A DNA stretch of 64,000 nt from Ixodes scapularis. Lineage: Eukaryota > Arthropoda > Arachnida > Ixodida > Ixodidae. Shown here one piece after another: positions 22,008-33,661 of the stretch. Positions within the stretch are counted from its first letter, which is position 1. Each line of letters opens with the position of its first letter. The notes below the pieces were generated by a model. That model saw only the letters and a program-made list of their open reading frames with translations. It had not been told where the DNA came from and made no database searches. Location: the NCBI RefSeq assembly GCF_016920785.2, contig NW_024609839.1, forward strand, positions 19,035,085-19,099,084, written 5' to 3'. A program made the position numbers and the translations under genes.

Positions 22008-24849
22008 CTTTTAAGGTTGCCGCGTGCATAAGCTGCAACTACACAAAGATCTCAGACATAACATTGTCTTAATCTCTCGCTTCTTTACATGACGCGATTT
22101 GGAACCTCCACTTCACAATACCGTGCGTCACCACTATAGGTTCCTGCCATTCACTTTTTAAGCCCTGAGCCCTCGACGTTAACACCAAGGGTTCTTCCAG
22201 AGCCGGTTTAACAATTATAGAGGCCCTAATCTGATAAGCACCTGCGCCCTCCCTGTTTTTATAAAGAAAATAAGAAAATTGGTGGGAAATTATTGTGGTC
22301 CAGCAATATCACGACGGAGTGTCGGTGCTCGGCACTCTTTTTATGTACGTGGAGCTTTTCCTTTTATCTCTTTCATTCAAAAAGGTCGTGCGTGGTGAAG
22401 AAAATCGTGCGGTTCAGAATCGAAAATGGTATGTACTGCACAGTAAAAATAAACAGTGCCCTGGACTTCAGACAGATTCACAAGTGGCGCTCGAACGCTT
22501 CCGTATTCGCAACCTTTCTCTTGTAAAGCGTTCCTCACTTTCGTATTTTCTTTCGCAAATGAAAATGTTTCCTTCCGACTCTGAGAATACATTGAACTTT
22601 TCACAATATGCACTCGTTTCGAAACCTGCAGCAGTTATAACAGCTGCATACGTGGCGATCCCAGCTTCATCATGGGAGGTTTTATAAACTTTTTAAGCAC
22701 GTTAGAATAAATGGGTCCCGTTCCCTCGCTCTCGCAGGTAAGGCCCTTAACTGCGACCTCTTTAGCCTTCCATCTCCCTAGCCCAGTGACACCGTGTTTA
22801 GAAACAAAAATCCGTCCACTCAACTGGTAGTTAATTAAGCCAATGCCAACTAAAAGACGGGGCTTGTCCATGACGTCATCATTCGTGGATTCCAAACCCA
22901 CTCCAAGAAGCAAACACGCCGATGCTTTACGAGAGTCGCAGCAAAGCAGCAGACGCGTCCAGCCTGGCTTCGCCACGTTAAAGCGTCGTGCTCGTTGTGA
23001 GATGCAGTGAGACGCGCTGACGGTGAAGCTCACTCAAGCTAGGAGATACGCTGCGTGCAGCCGCTACTGATGACGTGTGGGGGGAAAAAGCCCAGGCCTT
23101 GTTTTCTAAGTGGTATAGACCTGTAGCTCTCAAGTTTTAAACAACACTCCTGGCGAGCAACATGGGGAATTTTTAGGTCACGTTTTCTCCGTAGTGCGCG
23201 TGAAACGTGAGCAGACGCAGAGGGACGCTGACAGTCGCCAGTTTGCGCAGGTGGAAAGTGCATGACGGGACGCTAGGACGCCGCTTCACGTCAGCATTAC
23301 ATGGTCGCGTCTCGCGAACGCTAGCGAAAGGGCCTCTTTTGCGGTCGCATCTCGTGAACGCTACAGCGCCCCCTGGCCGAGAGAAACAGGTCTATTGACT
23401 GAGTCAAACAGAAACAAATGTCATAACATTAGTAAACGATAAACTATTTGTAAAGTGCCTGAATGGAGCGTACTTACTGTGGTGAACGGAATACTGCAGA
23501 GAGAAAAAAAGCTGAAATTAATATTCGAACACATGACGGAAGCATCGCGTGCATTTTGAGTTTGACAGAGAAGATTATTTTGCTTATCACTGCACCAGCT
23601 CAAGACAGGCGAATTGAGTGATAGAGTCACATCCGTGTGAAACACATGGATGTGACACTATTTCTCAACTTACCAAATTTGCAGAAATAAATTATGCTTC
23701 TTCCTTCTTTAATATTTCTGCGAACACAGAAGGTCATCGCTATAGTATATGCTTGTGAACGAAAAGGCGTTTTTTGAGATTTCGGATAGAGTTTCACTTA
23801 AGTATCAACAAGGTTTTCTAAGAACCAAGATTGCTGAAGTGTGGTCAGTCCAAAGCAAATCTTGTCTAGTGACTCTAGCCTAGACAAAAAAAATTAGTAC
23901 CTGGCGCGTAAAAGTTTACTCAGTTTTACACTCACCAAGAAGATGAGAAGGAGGAGCACACACTGAAAACTTTGTGCCATGTACCTGCTGAATGAACTGA
24001 GCAATTAACAGGTGCCGCCTTCCTTCCGCGTAAAAAAATTTCCGTCACTATATTTTATACAAAGAAATCTATAAAAAGAATGCGAGTGCGCTCATAAAAT
24101 GCAAAAAAAAAATTTGACGCCAAGAGCAATTTATTTGCAGTGGAACCTTCGAGCTTTTTTTGAAAGGACGAGGTTCAACAGTGGGCATTCACCGGATGCC
24201 ACATTTGAGTGCCTATGCACACCTTATAAACCAGTCTGTCTATGCTGGAAAAAGGGTGGAGAAGCTGCATCGTGACGTCACCGGTGGGAGGAGCCTAATC
24301 TCCATCGCCAACAAACTACATCGGGAGAGAACTGCACCGTGACGTGTCCGGTGACGTCGCCGAACTGTAGCGATTGAGGTGAAACTAGATTGTTATTTTT
24401 CTCCCTACAGGAAATTTTTAAGAATCGCAAAACTCAGCCCTGAAGGGTTCTAGAAAGCAATACTGTTAAGTATCCGACACGTATGGTGCACAGCAATTTA
24501 ACTAAACTATTTTTTGTTGAAATTTGTCGCGTGAAATATATAGTTTACTTAAGTTACACAAAAATTATTAGAATTAGCTGCAGCCCTTTACGTTGCGCAG
24601 CTGGGCAGTCATGTCCGACAACACGAAGAAGCTGAAGTAAGGTCCTCGCGTGACGGTCCACCAGATTAGCCTTCTGAACGACTTTTTGACAGAAAACTAA
24701 CTTTTCGTGCGGGCCGCCACTGACAGTCCTCTGACCAAACTTGAGGGGGACGAGTTGTGGGACAGAATTGCGGACGAGCTGAACGCCAAAGGCCTGTTCA
24801 TCAAAACGAGAGCAGAAGGGAAGGGCCACTGAACTACTCGTGTGTGCCA
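22008..24849. other. Insert or rearranged DNA inside the gypsy, no gene recognised
   Basis: Lies between the LINE 3' end and the gypsy integrase. The longest frame, 22,295-22,687 (130 codons), is not recognised. The motif GGTCGCRTCTCGCGAACGCT occurs twice (near 23,302 and 23,343). The gypsy zinc-finger part of integrase is absent here, so this DNA replaced or displaced it. Confidence 0.4.
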
Positions 24850-24985
24850 CGCCAGAGCACGGGATTTGGATATGGCGTGTGCTGTTCGGCCGTGTATCGC
24901 TTCTACGCGGTTCACGATAAAAGTCCCAGGCTAGCAGTCGTACTGCACTGGATAAATTTCTCACCTGCAGTGGGTAACAATGTTG
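24850..24985 (+). mobile_element. SINE tail fragment
   Basis: CGTGTATCGCTTCTACGCGG, the CCCAGGCTAGCAG block and CTGCACTGGATAAATTT align by eye with the 3' half of the SINE at 57,070-57,300. The tRNA-like head is not recognisable. Confidence 0.55.
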
Positions 24986-25305
24986 CCATGTTCAGGCAGA
25001 CTATCATCTTGCTGTACAAAAAACTAACGACAAATTTGCATTGTTGACTTTTTTTTACTGCGTTAATGCAATTAATCTCGGGCTGTACGAGAAAGAAAAG
25101 AGGTTTCTTTGGGGGTTAAAGTTTCGGTGAAGTAGGATGCAAAAAGATAGAAAAGAGAATATTTACCTCAAATTGGGTTCGTAGTAGCATTAGAAGAAAC
25201 AGAAAATCAGTTGTTAGTCCCACGATGTTTATGGTCTTGTCTTTATGTGTATGTTCATTGTAGTTCAGCTGGCCGTACCTGAAGTAGTTGCTTTAAAATA
25301 AAGTA

Positions 25306-25321
25306 TCTCTCTCTCTCTCTC
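25306..25321 (+). repeat. (TC)8 microsatellite
   Basis: Eight TC units directly after AAATAAAG, which might be the tail of a small element. Confidence 0.8.
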
Positions 25322-25439
25322 ACCCTCTACTTGAAGCATGGACCAACTAGCTCAACTTAAGCGTGTTACCGTTGCTTGGCGTTTTGCTCAGCCATATCGC
25401 TTATATGGGGTGCACTCAAATGAAAACACAATTGTGTTG

Positions 25440-25755
25440 AATCGGGTAAGAGTATTTGGAATATTTATCGATTTCTATTTTCTGGTGGGCGTCGACTCCT
25501 ACTCCAAGTGGCCCGAGGTTTTTGTGATGAACAGCACATCGGCTGAAGCAACTATTGAAAAGCTGAGGGAGCTGTTTAGTCATTTCGGTCTGCCAGATGG
25601 TTTTGCCAGTGACAATTGCCCCCAATTTTATTTTCAAGAATTTGAGATTTTCTTGCGACAGAATGGTGCAAGGCACGTCAGGACCGCCCCCCCCCCCCTC
25701 CCCCCCAGATTCGTCAAGTAATGGGCTGGCTGAGGGCTTCATTCGCACCATGAAG
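25440..25755 (+). pseudogene. Gypsy integrase core, broken by a poly-C tract and an insertion
   Basis: Integrase core of the gypsy element, the DDE enzyme that joins element ends to target DNA. VGVDSYSKWPEV carries the first acid, GFASDNCPQF the second, and NGLAEGFIRTMK the glutamate. A tract of C12-T-C7 (25,687-25,706) stands where the HPASNG-type motif should begin and shifts the frame. The upstream zinc finger is missing, similarity starting abruptly near 25,440. After MK the frame is cut by a 562-bp insertion. Confidence 0.75.
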
Positions 25756-26317
25756 CGGAAGACACATGCTCGAAAATTCCATCCGATCGGACATCCGATC
25801 CGGCAGTACGACTGCCTGACCCGAAAACTTTGGTCGTTTCAGAACGTCGGATCGGCTATCCGGCGTGCGTCCAACGTGCCAGATAGTTTTGCAGGGCGGA
25901 CGCAATGTCGGAAGCGTCCAGCCAATGACAGCGCAGCTTGCGCGAACGTCATGATGACGTACTGGATCTGGCGGGACGAACACGATAACGGGACGGGCGA
26001 GGGGAAGCCGGGCGCATGAATCCTGCTGACTCATTCGAGAAAGATGGCCCCAGCAAAAAATGCACGCGCTAGCGAGAACGAGCTGGTAATTTCGCTCGTG
26101 CGAACTGAACCGTAAATCTGCGACCAGAGATGACCTCCGGGGTCCGCTGGAACGCTGGGATCTCCTGGGGTCTGGGCGGAGCCTAACGGATCGTCGTGTC
26201 GCATGCAAGGTCGGAAGCGTGTGTCTCAAACTGTCGCGTGCGGCAATTCGGAGCGGCGTTCGGACTGTCGGATCGGACGTCGGTTCGGACGATACTGCCG
26301 TCCACGAGTCCCGGGCT
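25756..26317. mobile_element. 562-bp insertion in the gypsy integrase
   Basis: Integrase coding stops at TGAAG (25,751-25,755) and resumes at TGAAG (26,318-26,322), giving a candidate 5-bp target duplication. The insert is CpG-rich, with TCCGATC/GATCGGA words toward both ends, but it has no clean terminal inverted repeat and no coding capacity. It may be a non-autonomous DNA transposon of unknown family. Confidence 0.5.
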
Positions 26318-26800
26318 TGAAGGAGGCCTTACTAAAAGAGATGACGGGCCGGCCTTTGTCCCGTCGACTAGCAAGATTCTTGTTAGCTTAGAGGAACAAA
26401 CCGCACGCCACACCCCTTCAGATTCCTGCGGAGTTGCTGCTTCGGCGGCGGCTCACTACCCGTCTGAACAGACTGCGATCCTCTACAAAGGAAACTGTTC
26501 ACCGCAAGCAGGGCGTGCTACAGCTGAAGCACGGTGGCAAACACCGACACTTCGATTCTGGTGACAAGGTGTACGTCAAGAACTTCCGGCCGGGTCAGAG
26601 AAAGTTGCACGGAGTTGTCATGGCTAGATCGGGACCTGTCTCCTACTGGCTTCGCGTGACCATACCGCGGGGGACCTTCGTGTGGCGGCGACACCAAGAC
26701 CACCTGCGGTTGCGGGAGATCTCTTCCCCAGAGGCGGAGGGAGGTGGTTTGCTGATACCGATTGTCCTGCTATCACCGACAACCTGCTGCAAGGGGGACT
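26318..26800 (+). pseudogene. Gypsy integrase C-terminal domain
   Basis: Reading resumes with KEALLKEMTG, RFLLA, PHATPLQ and ELLLRRRLTTRLNRLR, then GDKVYVKNFRPGQR, GPVSYWLRVTIP and a WRRHQDHLR end. This is the GPY/F-type C-terminal domain that helps gypsy integrases bind DNA. At least one stop (in the RFLLA region) and frame changes interrupt it. From about 26,805 to 27,139 there is no env-like frame. Confidence 0.7.
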
Positions 26801-27139
26801 CCTGAACGAGCTGCCTCCATTTCGGACACTTGTGGTAGGGAGACAAGACATGGGGTTCAACTCCAGTCTCCGGTCCTCCCCGAGCCCAGCCGCAAGAAAC
26901 ACAGCGCCGGTATCCCGAACGGCAACGGCGTGCGCCTGATAGGTTTGCGCCTTAAGAAAGTAGAGAAAAAACGAGGACTGTATTTTTCAGAACTAATTAT
27001 TTCGTCTGTTTTTACTTCGTACTTTTGAGATCTTCAAGTATTCTCGTGTTTTGTTAAATTGTCATATCGTGTTAATTTGTGAGTATTGTACTGGAACGCC
27101 GTCGAATGGTATTACTGTGCTGAACTAAGTGTGGGGGAG

Positions 27140-27363
27140 TGTTGAATGGGTGATACAATAAGCGGGAAACAGCGAGTGCGCGCTCGTGCGTCTCGCGGCA
27201 CTGTTCCTGGGCGCCGTATCTATCTGAGCCAGGGTTCCGTTTGCACCACCCGCTGCTGCCCTGCCGCTCGCTCACACCCGTGGCTATGTGTCGTACTCCG
27301 GCAGTCCTGCAATAAAGATGTTCCAGCGAAGAACCCCATCGGCCTGTTACTTTAGATACTACA
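27140..27363 (+). repeat. 3' LTR of the gypsy element
   Basis: It starts TGTTGAATGG right after a purine-rich tract (GTGGGGGAG), matches the 5' LTR piece at 11,261, carries AATAAAG at 27,310 as a likely polyadenylation signal, and ends near ACTACA. Length is about 224 bp if bounded by TG..CA. An alternative end at 27,354 would give a GATAC direct repeat with 11,255-11,259. Confidence 0.7.
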
Positions 27364-30300
27364 ATAAGTAATTATTTTCAGTCACGTTAATTACAACCAG
27401 CTGTACATGGATTGCAACAGGACGCCACTGTATTAATGGACCGGTCATACGAGTATTTACCAGTGTCGACGCATCTAAAACCAGACTTGTTTGCTTCAGA
27501 AATCCACTAAAGCTGGTGATATTGCACGAATCCTTTGTTTTGCACAGATTCAATTGCCATGATTGTAAAAAGTTTTTTGTTTCTGAAATGTATCGAGACA
27601 TGCACTTGTACATACGTTTTATACAGATTTCGCATGTACAACGCATTTATCATATGCATCTTGAAAGCTTAGGAGCGTCAGCAGCTTACTTTATAGCACT
27701 AGGATATTAATACAATTTACTGTAAGAAAATTAATTGCACGTGGTCTTGCTTATAGCATACTGAGGTGCGGTTTCACATTACTTGGTAACTCCACAGAAG
27801 CTTGAAAACTAAAATTGACGGAATTCTTCAATGTTTGTTAAAAAATGTCGTGTACAGTTTCGAACTTCTGCTAGGGCAGACATCTTCGAGTCTTCTTAGT
27901 TGTCGAGCATTCGTTCAATTCATTTTCAATGTGTTGTGCTCTCTCATTTTTGGTCTAATGATTTCAAACATCCAGGTGTGTCCAGCAGAGATTTGAGCAG
28001 CTGAGATTGGTCTTATATTCCCTCGGTGTTATATGATATATGTTAAGCGAGGTCGTTCCTACTGTGTGCCATATTTAGTCAATAGAGTCCATGATTACTT
28101 TTAAAAGCGAATATAAAGAGAATATGCTAAAAATCGAACTTTTTTTCAAAGTAATTCTGTTCTCAATTTTTCTTCATTATTGCTCTTGGATATTTTTTAT
28201 TAATTTTTCCACTTTGTTATTTTGACTATTTTTTTAACTCATGAGACTGGCATACTTCTTTGCTTGCTATGTGTTCCTATGACTTCTTTGATATTTCTGT
28301 CATTTCACTCGCTGGATTTTCTCCGTTAAGCCTCCACTGTCTTCGACATATCCGTAACATTATGCTGTATTTAAGATATGTGAAATAAATTTATTATTAT
28401 TATTAGTAGTAGTAGTAGTAGTTTTATCATTATTATAAAAGAAAATGGGAAGGCTTGAGAGATGTTGAAGTCGATGCGAGATGAAAAATGCCGCTAATCT
28501 TCCTTCCTTCTTCCTATCTCATTCTCTGGCTAAATTAAGCAGAAACCGTTTCACTTAAACTTGTTTTTCTTTTCTTTTCTCAATGTTGGTTCCGCGGCGG
28601 TCAAGAAATAGAGATGTAAATACCTCGCAGACATAGCCGATTCATGAAAGATACTGACGACACTCAACCAAAACGGCGACGGGCACGGTATGTCAGGATT
28701 GCGTCGGCGCGACCCGTTCGACACTTCACAGGTATCGACTGGATCAAAATGATATCAGAATCATCTTTTCAATTTAAGGCCAATATCACGCAATATTATT
28801 TGCTGCCTGGCCTGAATATCTTCACGTCCTCATTCATATACTAAAAGTGGAGACGATTTTTTAAGTCGAAGTTGAACTGATAAAACGGACGCTCAGACAT
28901 CACGTAATGTTCTACTTGTGTATGAAGGTGAGTTCGACCGGAATTCTAAACACTATTCTTTAGCACTCCCTAATCAAACTTTACATCGAGTGGCGATTAA
29001 TTACACGGATGATAGTACCGCTGCATATCAGCAAATTTTTCATCAAAGCACCTCCAGATCGACGCCTACGAAGTATTTCCGGTATGCGATTACATGGCAA
29101 AAATACCCCGGCATTAAGTACGCCGCCGGCTCAAACAGTTGCTAAAGGGACGCTTTAATAGTACCGAGATCAAAGATTTCAAAGAGACAGCCCGGACGTT
29201 TTTTTGTGCCATACATACCAACGAATAATAATGCGCAACTTATTTATCGATGGTGGTGTTGGATACACGTAGCACGCAAGACGACGCTGGGGCCGCGTGG
29301 CGTGCACTGTGTTTCCGCCATTTTGGGGCGTGGGGATTTGCCAATCACCGAGCAATCACTACGCGACAGCCACCTGTGACGATGATTTTTAAATTTATAA
29401 AGCTCCCAATACTTGTTTTCACAGTTGACCAGCTTTTATTGCCCGTAACCTGCATTTCAGTATTTTTAATTGAACATCTTTGTAGCCACAGTCAATGCCA
29501 AAATATGTTAATAAGCCTTGTTTTTCACTGAAAGTCAAGAAGCACTAGCGCCTGCTCTTGCTCGGATTTCGCCGAGCAAGAAGCACTAAGAAGAAGCGCG
29601 ACTTTAGATAGACACAAGTTTATTTATTTTTACTTTCCAGGTATCAGACTTGCAGGACAGAATAAAAAGAAAAAAAAAAAAGCAAAGAGACACACTGTCC
29701 TGAAACAAAGTCGTCCTCAACGTTACTCGATGTCACCAAATTCTTCTGCTGACATAATAGAAGCAGTTGTCATTTTCGCCGAGAAAGTGCAACGCTGGGA
29801 TATGTTTTGAAACCACACAGATCGAGTAAACGCCTAGAAAAATCTAGGCCTAACCCGCTCGTTGAAATGTCGAAACCCGGTGGAAATATTCGCTCCTCAG
29901 ACAGAGAGCCACACCAACACACACAAACACAAAGAGTACACCCCACGAATAGCTTAAACATGAAGGCACATGAACGCGAAATGCTTGCACGTTTCATGCC
30001 GTAAACGCTCTAAAATCACCAGCGTAGACGATATAAAATGACAAGAAGGCAAACTTTTCTGCCATTGTGAAAACGCAACTATGATACCGCCGCCACTATC
30101 TGGAGGATAGGTGTCTATTATGCTCCTTCTGGTTTACCATCGCGACTCTCGACTGGATTGTCACCACAACCCCAGAACAGCTCTCCGCGCGCAAAATGAA
30201 GTCTCATAGAGGATGTTGCGGGGACCATACCGACTCCAACCTCCGGCTGCGTTGCTTGTTGAACGATTACACAATCGCATACAATCGTGACCAGCATGCA

Positions 30301-31156
30301 GTGAGCGCAGGCAGGAAGCAGACGCCCTAGTCGGAAGGGGCGAGCACCTCTCTCTCTTCTTCCGCGAGGTCCTGGGCTACGCCGGAAGCACACTTCCTAA
30401 CATCATCTTTGTATTCATGTATCGCTTATTGCGCCTACGCAGGTTGCCAGATCCCAGTAAGAAGAAACCACGCAGCCGATTGCAGCCGGGCAACACTGAC
30501 GTAAACTCTACAAACTAGGGACACGGACCGTAAATCTCATGATTCGAGGCTGCCTCAGGGAGGTGCGTACATGAGGTTTATGCAGGGCGGCGTGAGAAAT
30601 ACTGATACAAAGATATATTTTTCAGTCTACGTAATCTTACCAAAATAACTTGTGTGAGACTCGAACGAGAAAGGGAGTGTATTACCATCTAATCAAATAG
30701 TTCTTTTTTATTTCACAATGACTAGTATGGGTCCGCAAGTACCGTCTGTGCACTTGAAATATGAGCCATGAATTTGTTGCAACGACGCTCTAAAAATGGT
30801 CGTTTTCACAGTGCATCAACGTGCATTTGTAAGGAACGTTCTGGGGGAAATAAAATACGCGTACGATTAAAAGGCACTCCTAAGTTTTATATTATTCATG
30901 AAACCTATTGGTGACGGACTTTCAGACCTTGTACATTGCGTTAGAATGAAGGTTAAAATGCAGTAGGCTTAAATGTTTGCAATAGTAAATCGGTAAACAC
31001 GATTGATGATAGCCACATCAAAAGGACTAACGACACTGCTGAAGCACTGTGGGAGTGTAAGGATCTGAAGGGTTTAAAAGCACATCTAAGCAAGACATTA
31101 CACTACCCTGTGTTGTGAGTTTTCAAATTCAAGAATCCCGAATGGTGAACAGTTGA
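27364..31156. other. No recognisable gene; one microsatellite
   Basis: Contains an ATT/AGT simple repeat at about 28,390-28,435, which may be the tail of a small retroelement (preceded by GAAATAAATTT). Frames up to 93 codons are present but lack motifs or matching splice sites. Confidence 0.4.
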
Positions 31157-31393
31157 GCCGCCTCGGTGGCTCCGAGGCGAGAGCGCTGGCCTAGGGATCC
31201 CCATGTGGCGGGTTCGAATCTCGGCCGAGGTGCCCGCAACCTGACGGAGGTTTATTGCGGAGAAGGCGCCGTGTAACAGAGCTTTCGGTTGCACGTCAAA
31301 AGATCCCCAGGTGGTCGAAATTTATCCTCAGTCCTCCGCTGGGGCGTGCCGGATGCCCGTCGTTGGTTTGGCACGTAAAAACCCCCAAATTTA
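31157..31393 (+). mobile_element. tRNA-derived SINE
   Basis: The head GCCGCCTCGGTGGC..GGGTTCGAATCTCGG has pol III A- and B-box character (B box 31,211-31,220) and closes as a tRNA-like stem (CTCGG/CCGAG). The body CCCCAGGTGGTCGAAATTTA and the end TTTGGCACGTAAAA are a SINE body type known from ticks and other invertebrates. Length is about 240 bp. The name Ruka (a tick SINE) is possible but unproven. Confidence 0.75.
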
Positions 31394-31681
31394 ACTTTTT
31401 TCGTGAACAGTTGAACGAAATACACCGCACACTCGATGAACGTGGCCCCTACTGACATTGAACATAGCGTCCTTGAATATTGGCTGCTCGCGTATTCAGA
31501 TAAATGCGAAATATATTTCATGAATATTTTCAGCATAAGATTACACATCTGATACACTTAGATGCTTTTCGTACATGAATGATCCCAGCATAAAGCGCGG
31601 TACATTACGTGTCAAATATTTGACCTTGTCCATCCAATTTAACATCCTTTCTTTGAGATGTACGATAAAGCAAAGTAGCCT

Positions 31682-33619
31682 TCAGATACTGTATAACGAA
31701 GACATGATCTCTCTACAACACTTCCACACAAAACGATAAAAGTTAAGCTCACTAAACAGCTCAAGCACCGACAAGATTATTCCGAAGCACCAGATCAGAA
31801 ATACAGGTCTGAGGTCGCTAAGGCCGAGAATTGCCTCTGGAACTGGCGTAGCATTGTTCGCTCGACGGTATGCGGTCTTGAACTTGCGCAGTGAGTCAGC
31901 CCTCGTGTAGAGTCCGGTCTCAGCTCCTCGACTCAGGGTGTCCTTGACGTCCTCCAGGTACACAGAGGAGCGCCTTATTTCGGGTCCTGTGAGGTGTGTC
32001 AGCACAAGATCAGAAGCTTCGACGTAACCTCTTTCAAGAAGCTCTCGCCTTAGAGCTTCGAAGAGCTCCGGACGTACTGTGGAAATTAAGAAGGTGTCTA
32101 TTTCGTCGTTGTTAATTTTTATAGTGTTCGAATTGTCTCCGCCGTCACCAGTTACGAAACATTCTGAACCTTGCCTGACGAATTTGACAAAATTGTAGTA
32201 GTCGGGGAGTCTCTCGTAGTCGTATACGACAGGCGCATTGTGATTGAGAAAACAAATACGGTAATTTTTCTTCATAATATCGCCTAATGAGACGAGCTGT
32301 AGAGGCTCCCTCTGGAATGGCAAAGAAGTAAGAAGTGACGTGACCCGACCTTTGAAAATAGTGGACATGATGAAAAGCGTCAACATGATGAGACCAACAA
32401 CGAGTCGGGACGACTGAGTCCCAAGAAGCACGCTGTGGAAGCGAACACCTTGTTGCAGAAGCGAAGCGAAAATAGGGGTTAAGAAAGTGAACATGTCCTG
32501 CGCGTTCTTGTACAAAACCTTGTTGATCAAGACAGTGATCAGGATAAAAAACAGAAAGGATAATAGCAGTCCAATCCATACTTCCCATGAAAACGGCAAC
32601 ACGAGAACAGCTTCTTTCAGAATGTGTTCCGGTTTTGGAACAAAGAATGAAAAACCAACCGGGGTGATGTACTGTACAACATTGGTGTCCTCGTAGGTCC
32701 TAGAGGGATCCTTGGAAAGTGCTATTAGGGACCCCGATATTCTCTCACGGAATTTAAAATCGAACTTGCTGAGTCTGAGATCAGATAAGCGATGTGTTAA
32801 TAGTTGAATTGTAACGTCGATTGCTGGGTGGTCATCATAATATTCTCTGTCGCGAAATACAAATATTTTACTTCCATTAAGAGACAGCTGTTTGGGGAGA
32901 GATACGCGTTCATATCTTCCAGATTTCGTGCAAGTTCTTCCAGAGCGAGTACGACACAATCTTTCTTTTCCGCGAAGATTGAGAAGTTGTAGATCGTTGA
33001 GCATGGTTTTCAAGGGCTGAACTCGGAACTCGTCTTGAATGTGTGCAGTGCCATTAAAGAGTGTTATTTTGAAATTTCCACTCGCTTTATGAAATTCTGG
33101 GATAAGCCGGACGTTCCGATAAGAACCTCGCAATCTGGGTTTCAACGTCACTCCTTCGGCAATTATTTGCGCTGTCATGTAATAATTGCTCGCTATGATA
33201 TCGACTAAATATTTCAAACCAGAATCATTACTACATGCAAAAATTAAGATCGGAACGTAACTTCGTCTAAAGGCGTGACAAAGTTTACCGCCGCATGAGA
33301 GAAACTGAACTCTTCCGTCAGTCCAGAGTGTCACTGTATATAACAAGGGTTTCAAAAACGTCGCGAACATCGTCATCTTTTGTACGAGACACTGCGGCTG
33401 CACAAATATGTCCAGGTGTCTGTTTCCTGTCTTGAATGATGACAGGAACTGGTCGAATAAGTCCGATGCGATGAAAGATTTCAAAGTCAACACCTCATCC
33501 GGCTTGCCTGCGCTTACTCCTCTTGGCAGCAAAGTTGCTGTGATGAAGGTCACTAGTAAGATCGCCTCTGGTTTGAAAACACTCCGGGTGAATTGGATAG
33601 AACGTGTCAGAGCTGACAT
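31682..33619 (-). CDS. Divergent ionotropic receptor (IR-type chemosensory channel subunit)
   Basis: An intronless 645-codon frame from the first ATG (33,617-33,619) to TGA at 31,682. The open frame extends to a GTG at 33,658 but lacks another ATG. The N terminus has a hydrophobic signal-like stretch (ILLVTFITATLLP). A long extracellular part follows, then VGFSFFVPKP, the typical link from ligand lobe S1 to the channel. Next come a membrane segment PFSWEVWIGLLLSFLFFILI (about 340-370), a pore/M3-like segment VGLIMLTLFIMSTIFKGRVT (about 406-430), lobe S2, and a last membrane helix VFLIWCFGIILSVLELF (about 605-625). This is the ionotropic-receptor layout. The SYTANL-like gate of glutamate receptors is replaced by STIFKGRVTSLL, so it is a divergent lineage; the ligand is unknown. 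It would act in the plasma membrane of sensory cells. Confidence 0.85.
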   Translation of the reverse strand: MSALTRSIQFTRSVFKPEAILLVTFITATLLPRGVSAGKPDEVLTLKSFIASDLFDQFLSSFKTGNRHLDIFVQPQCLVQKMTMFATFLKPLLYTVTLWTDGRVQFLSCGGKLCHAFRRSYVPILIFACSNDSGLKYLVDIIASNYYMTAQIIAEGVTLKPRLRGSYRNVRLIPEFHKASGNFKITLFNGTAHIQDEFRVQPLKTMLNDLQLLNLRGKERLCRTRSGRTCTKSGRYERVSLPKQLSLNGSKIFVFRDREYYDDHPAIDVTIQLLTHRLSDLRLSKFDFKFRERISGSLIALSKDPSRTYEDTNVVQYITPVGFSFFVPKPEHILKEAVLVLPFSWEVWIGLLLSFLFFILITVLINKVLYKNAQDMFTFLTPIFASLLQQGVRFHSVLLGTQSSRLVVGLIMLTLFIMSTIFKGRVTSLLTSLPFQREPLQLVSLGDIMKKNYRICFLNHNAPVVYDYERLPDYYNFVKFVRQGSECFVTGDGGDNSNTIKINNDEIDTFLISTVRPELFEALRRELLERGYVEASDLVLTHLTGPEIRRSSVYLEDVKDTLSRGAETGLYTRADSLRKFKTAYRRANNATPVPEAILGLSDLRPVFLIWCFGIILSVLELFSELNFYRFVWKCCREIMSSLYSI

Positions 33620-33661
33620 GACTCTCAGAGAAGACCTATATCGTAATTCGACTGCCACCTA

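Larger units (their letters stand above)
11261..27363 (+). mobile_element. Decayed Ty3/gypsy LTR retrotransposon, target of nested insertions
   Basis: Pieces in order: partial 5' LTR (11,261-11,365), end of RT (11,366-11,549), RT end and RNase H (16,038-16,803), integrase core (25,440-25,755), integrase C terminus (26,318-26,800), noncoding 3' part, and 3' LTR (27,140-27,363). Intervening blocks are later insertions. Gag, protease and most of RT are missing, the 5' LTR being fused straight to RT. The order RT-RNase H-integrase is that of Ty3/gypsy. No env is seen. Confidence 0.75.

Noticed and set aside
25714..26229. 171-codon minus-strand frame
   Set aside because: Mostly within the CpG-rich insertion, where all frames are long because of base composition; no motif.
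31157..31235. Functional tRNA gene
   Set aside because: The tRNA-like head is continuous with a SINE body and 3' tail.
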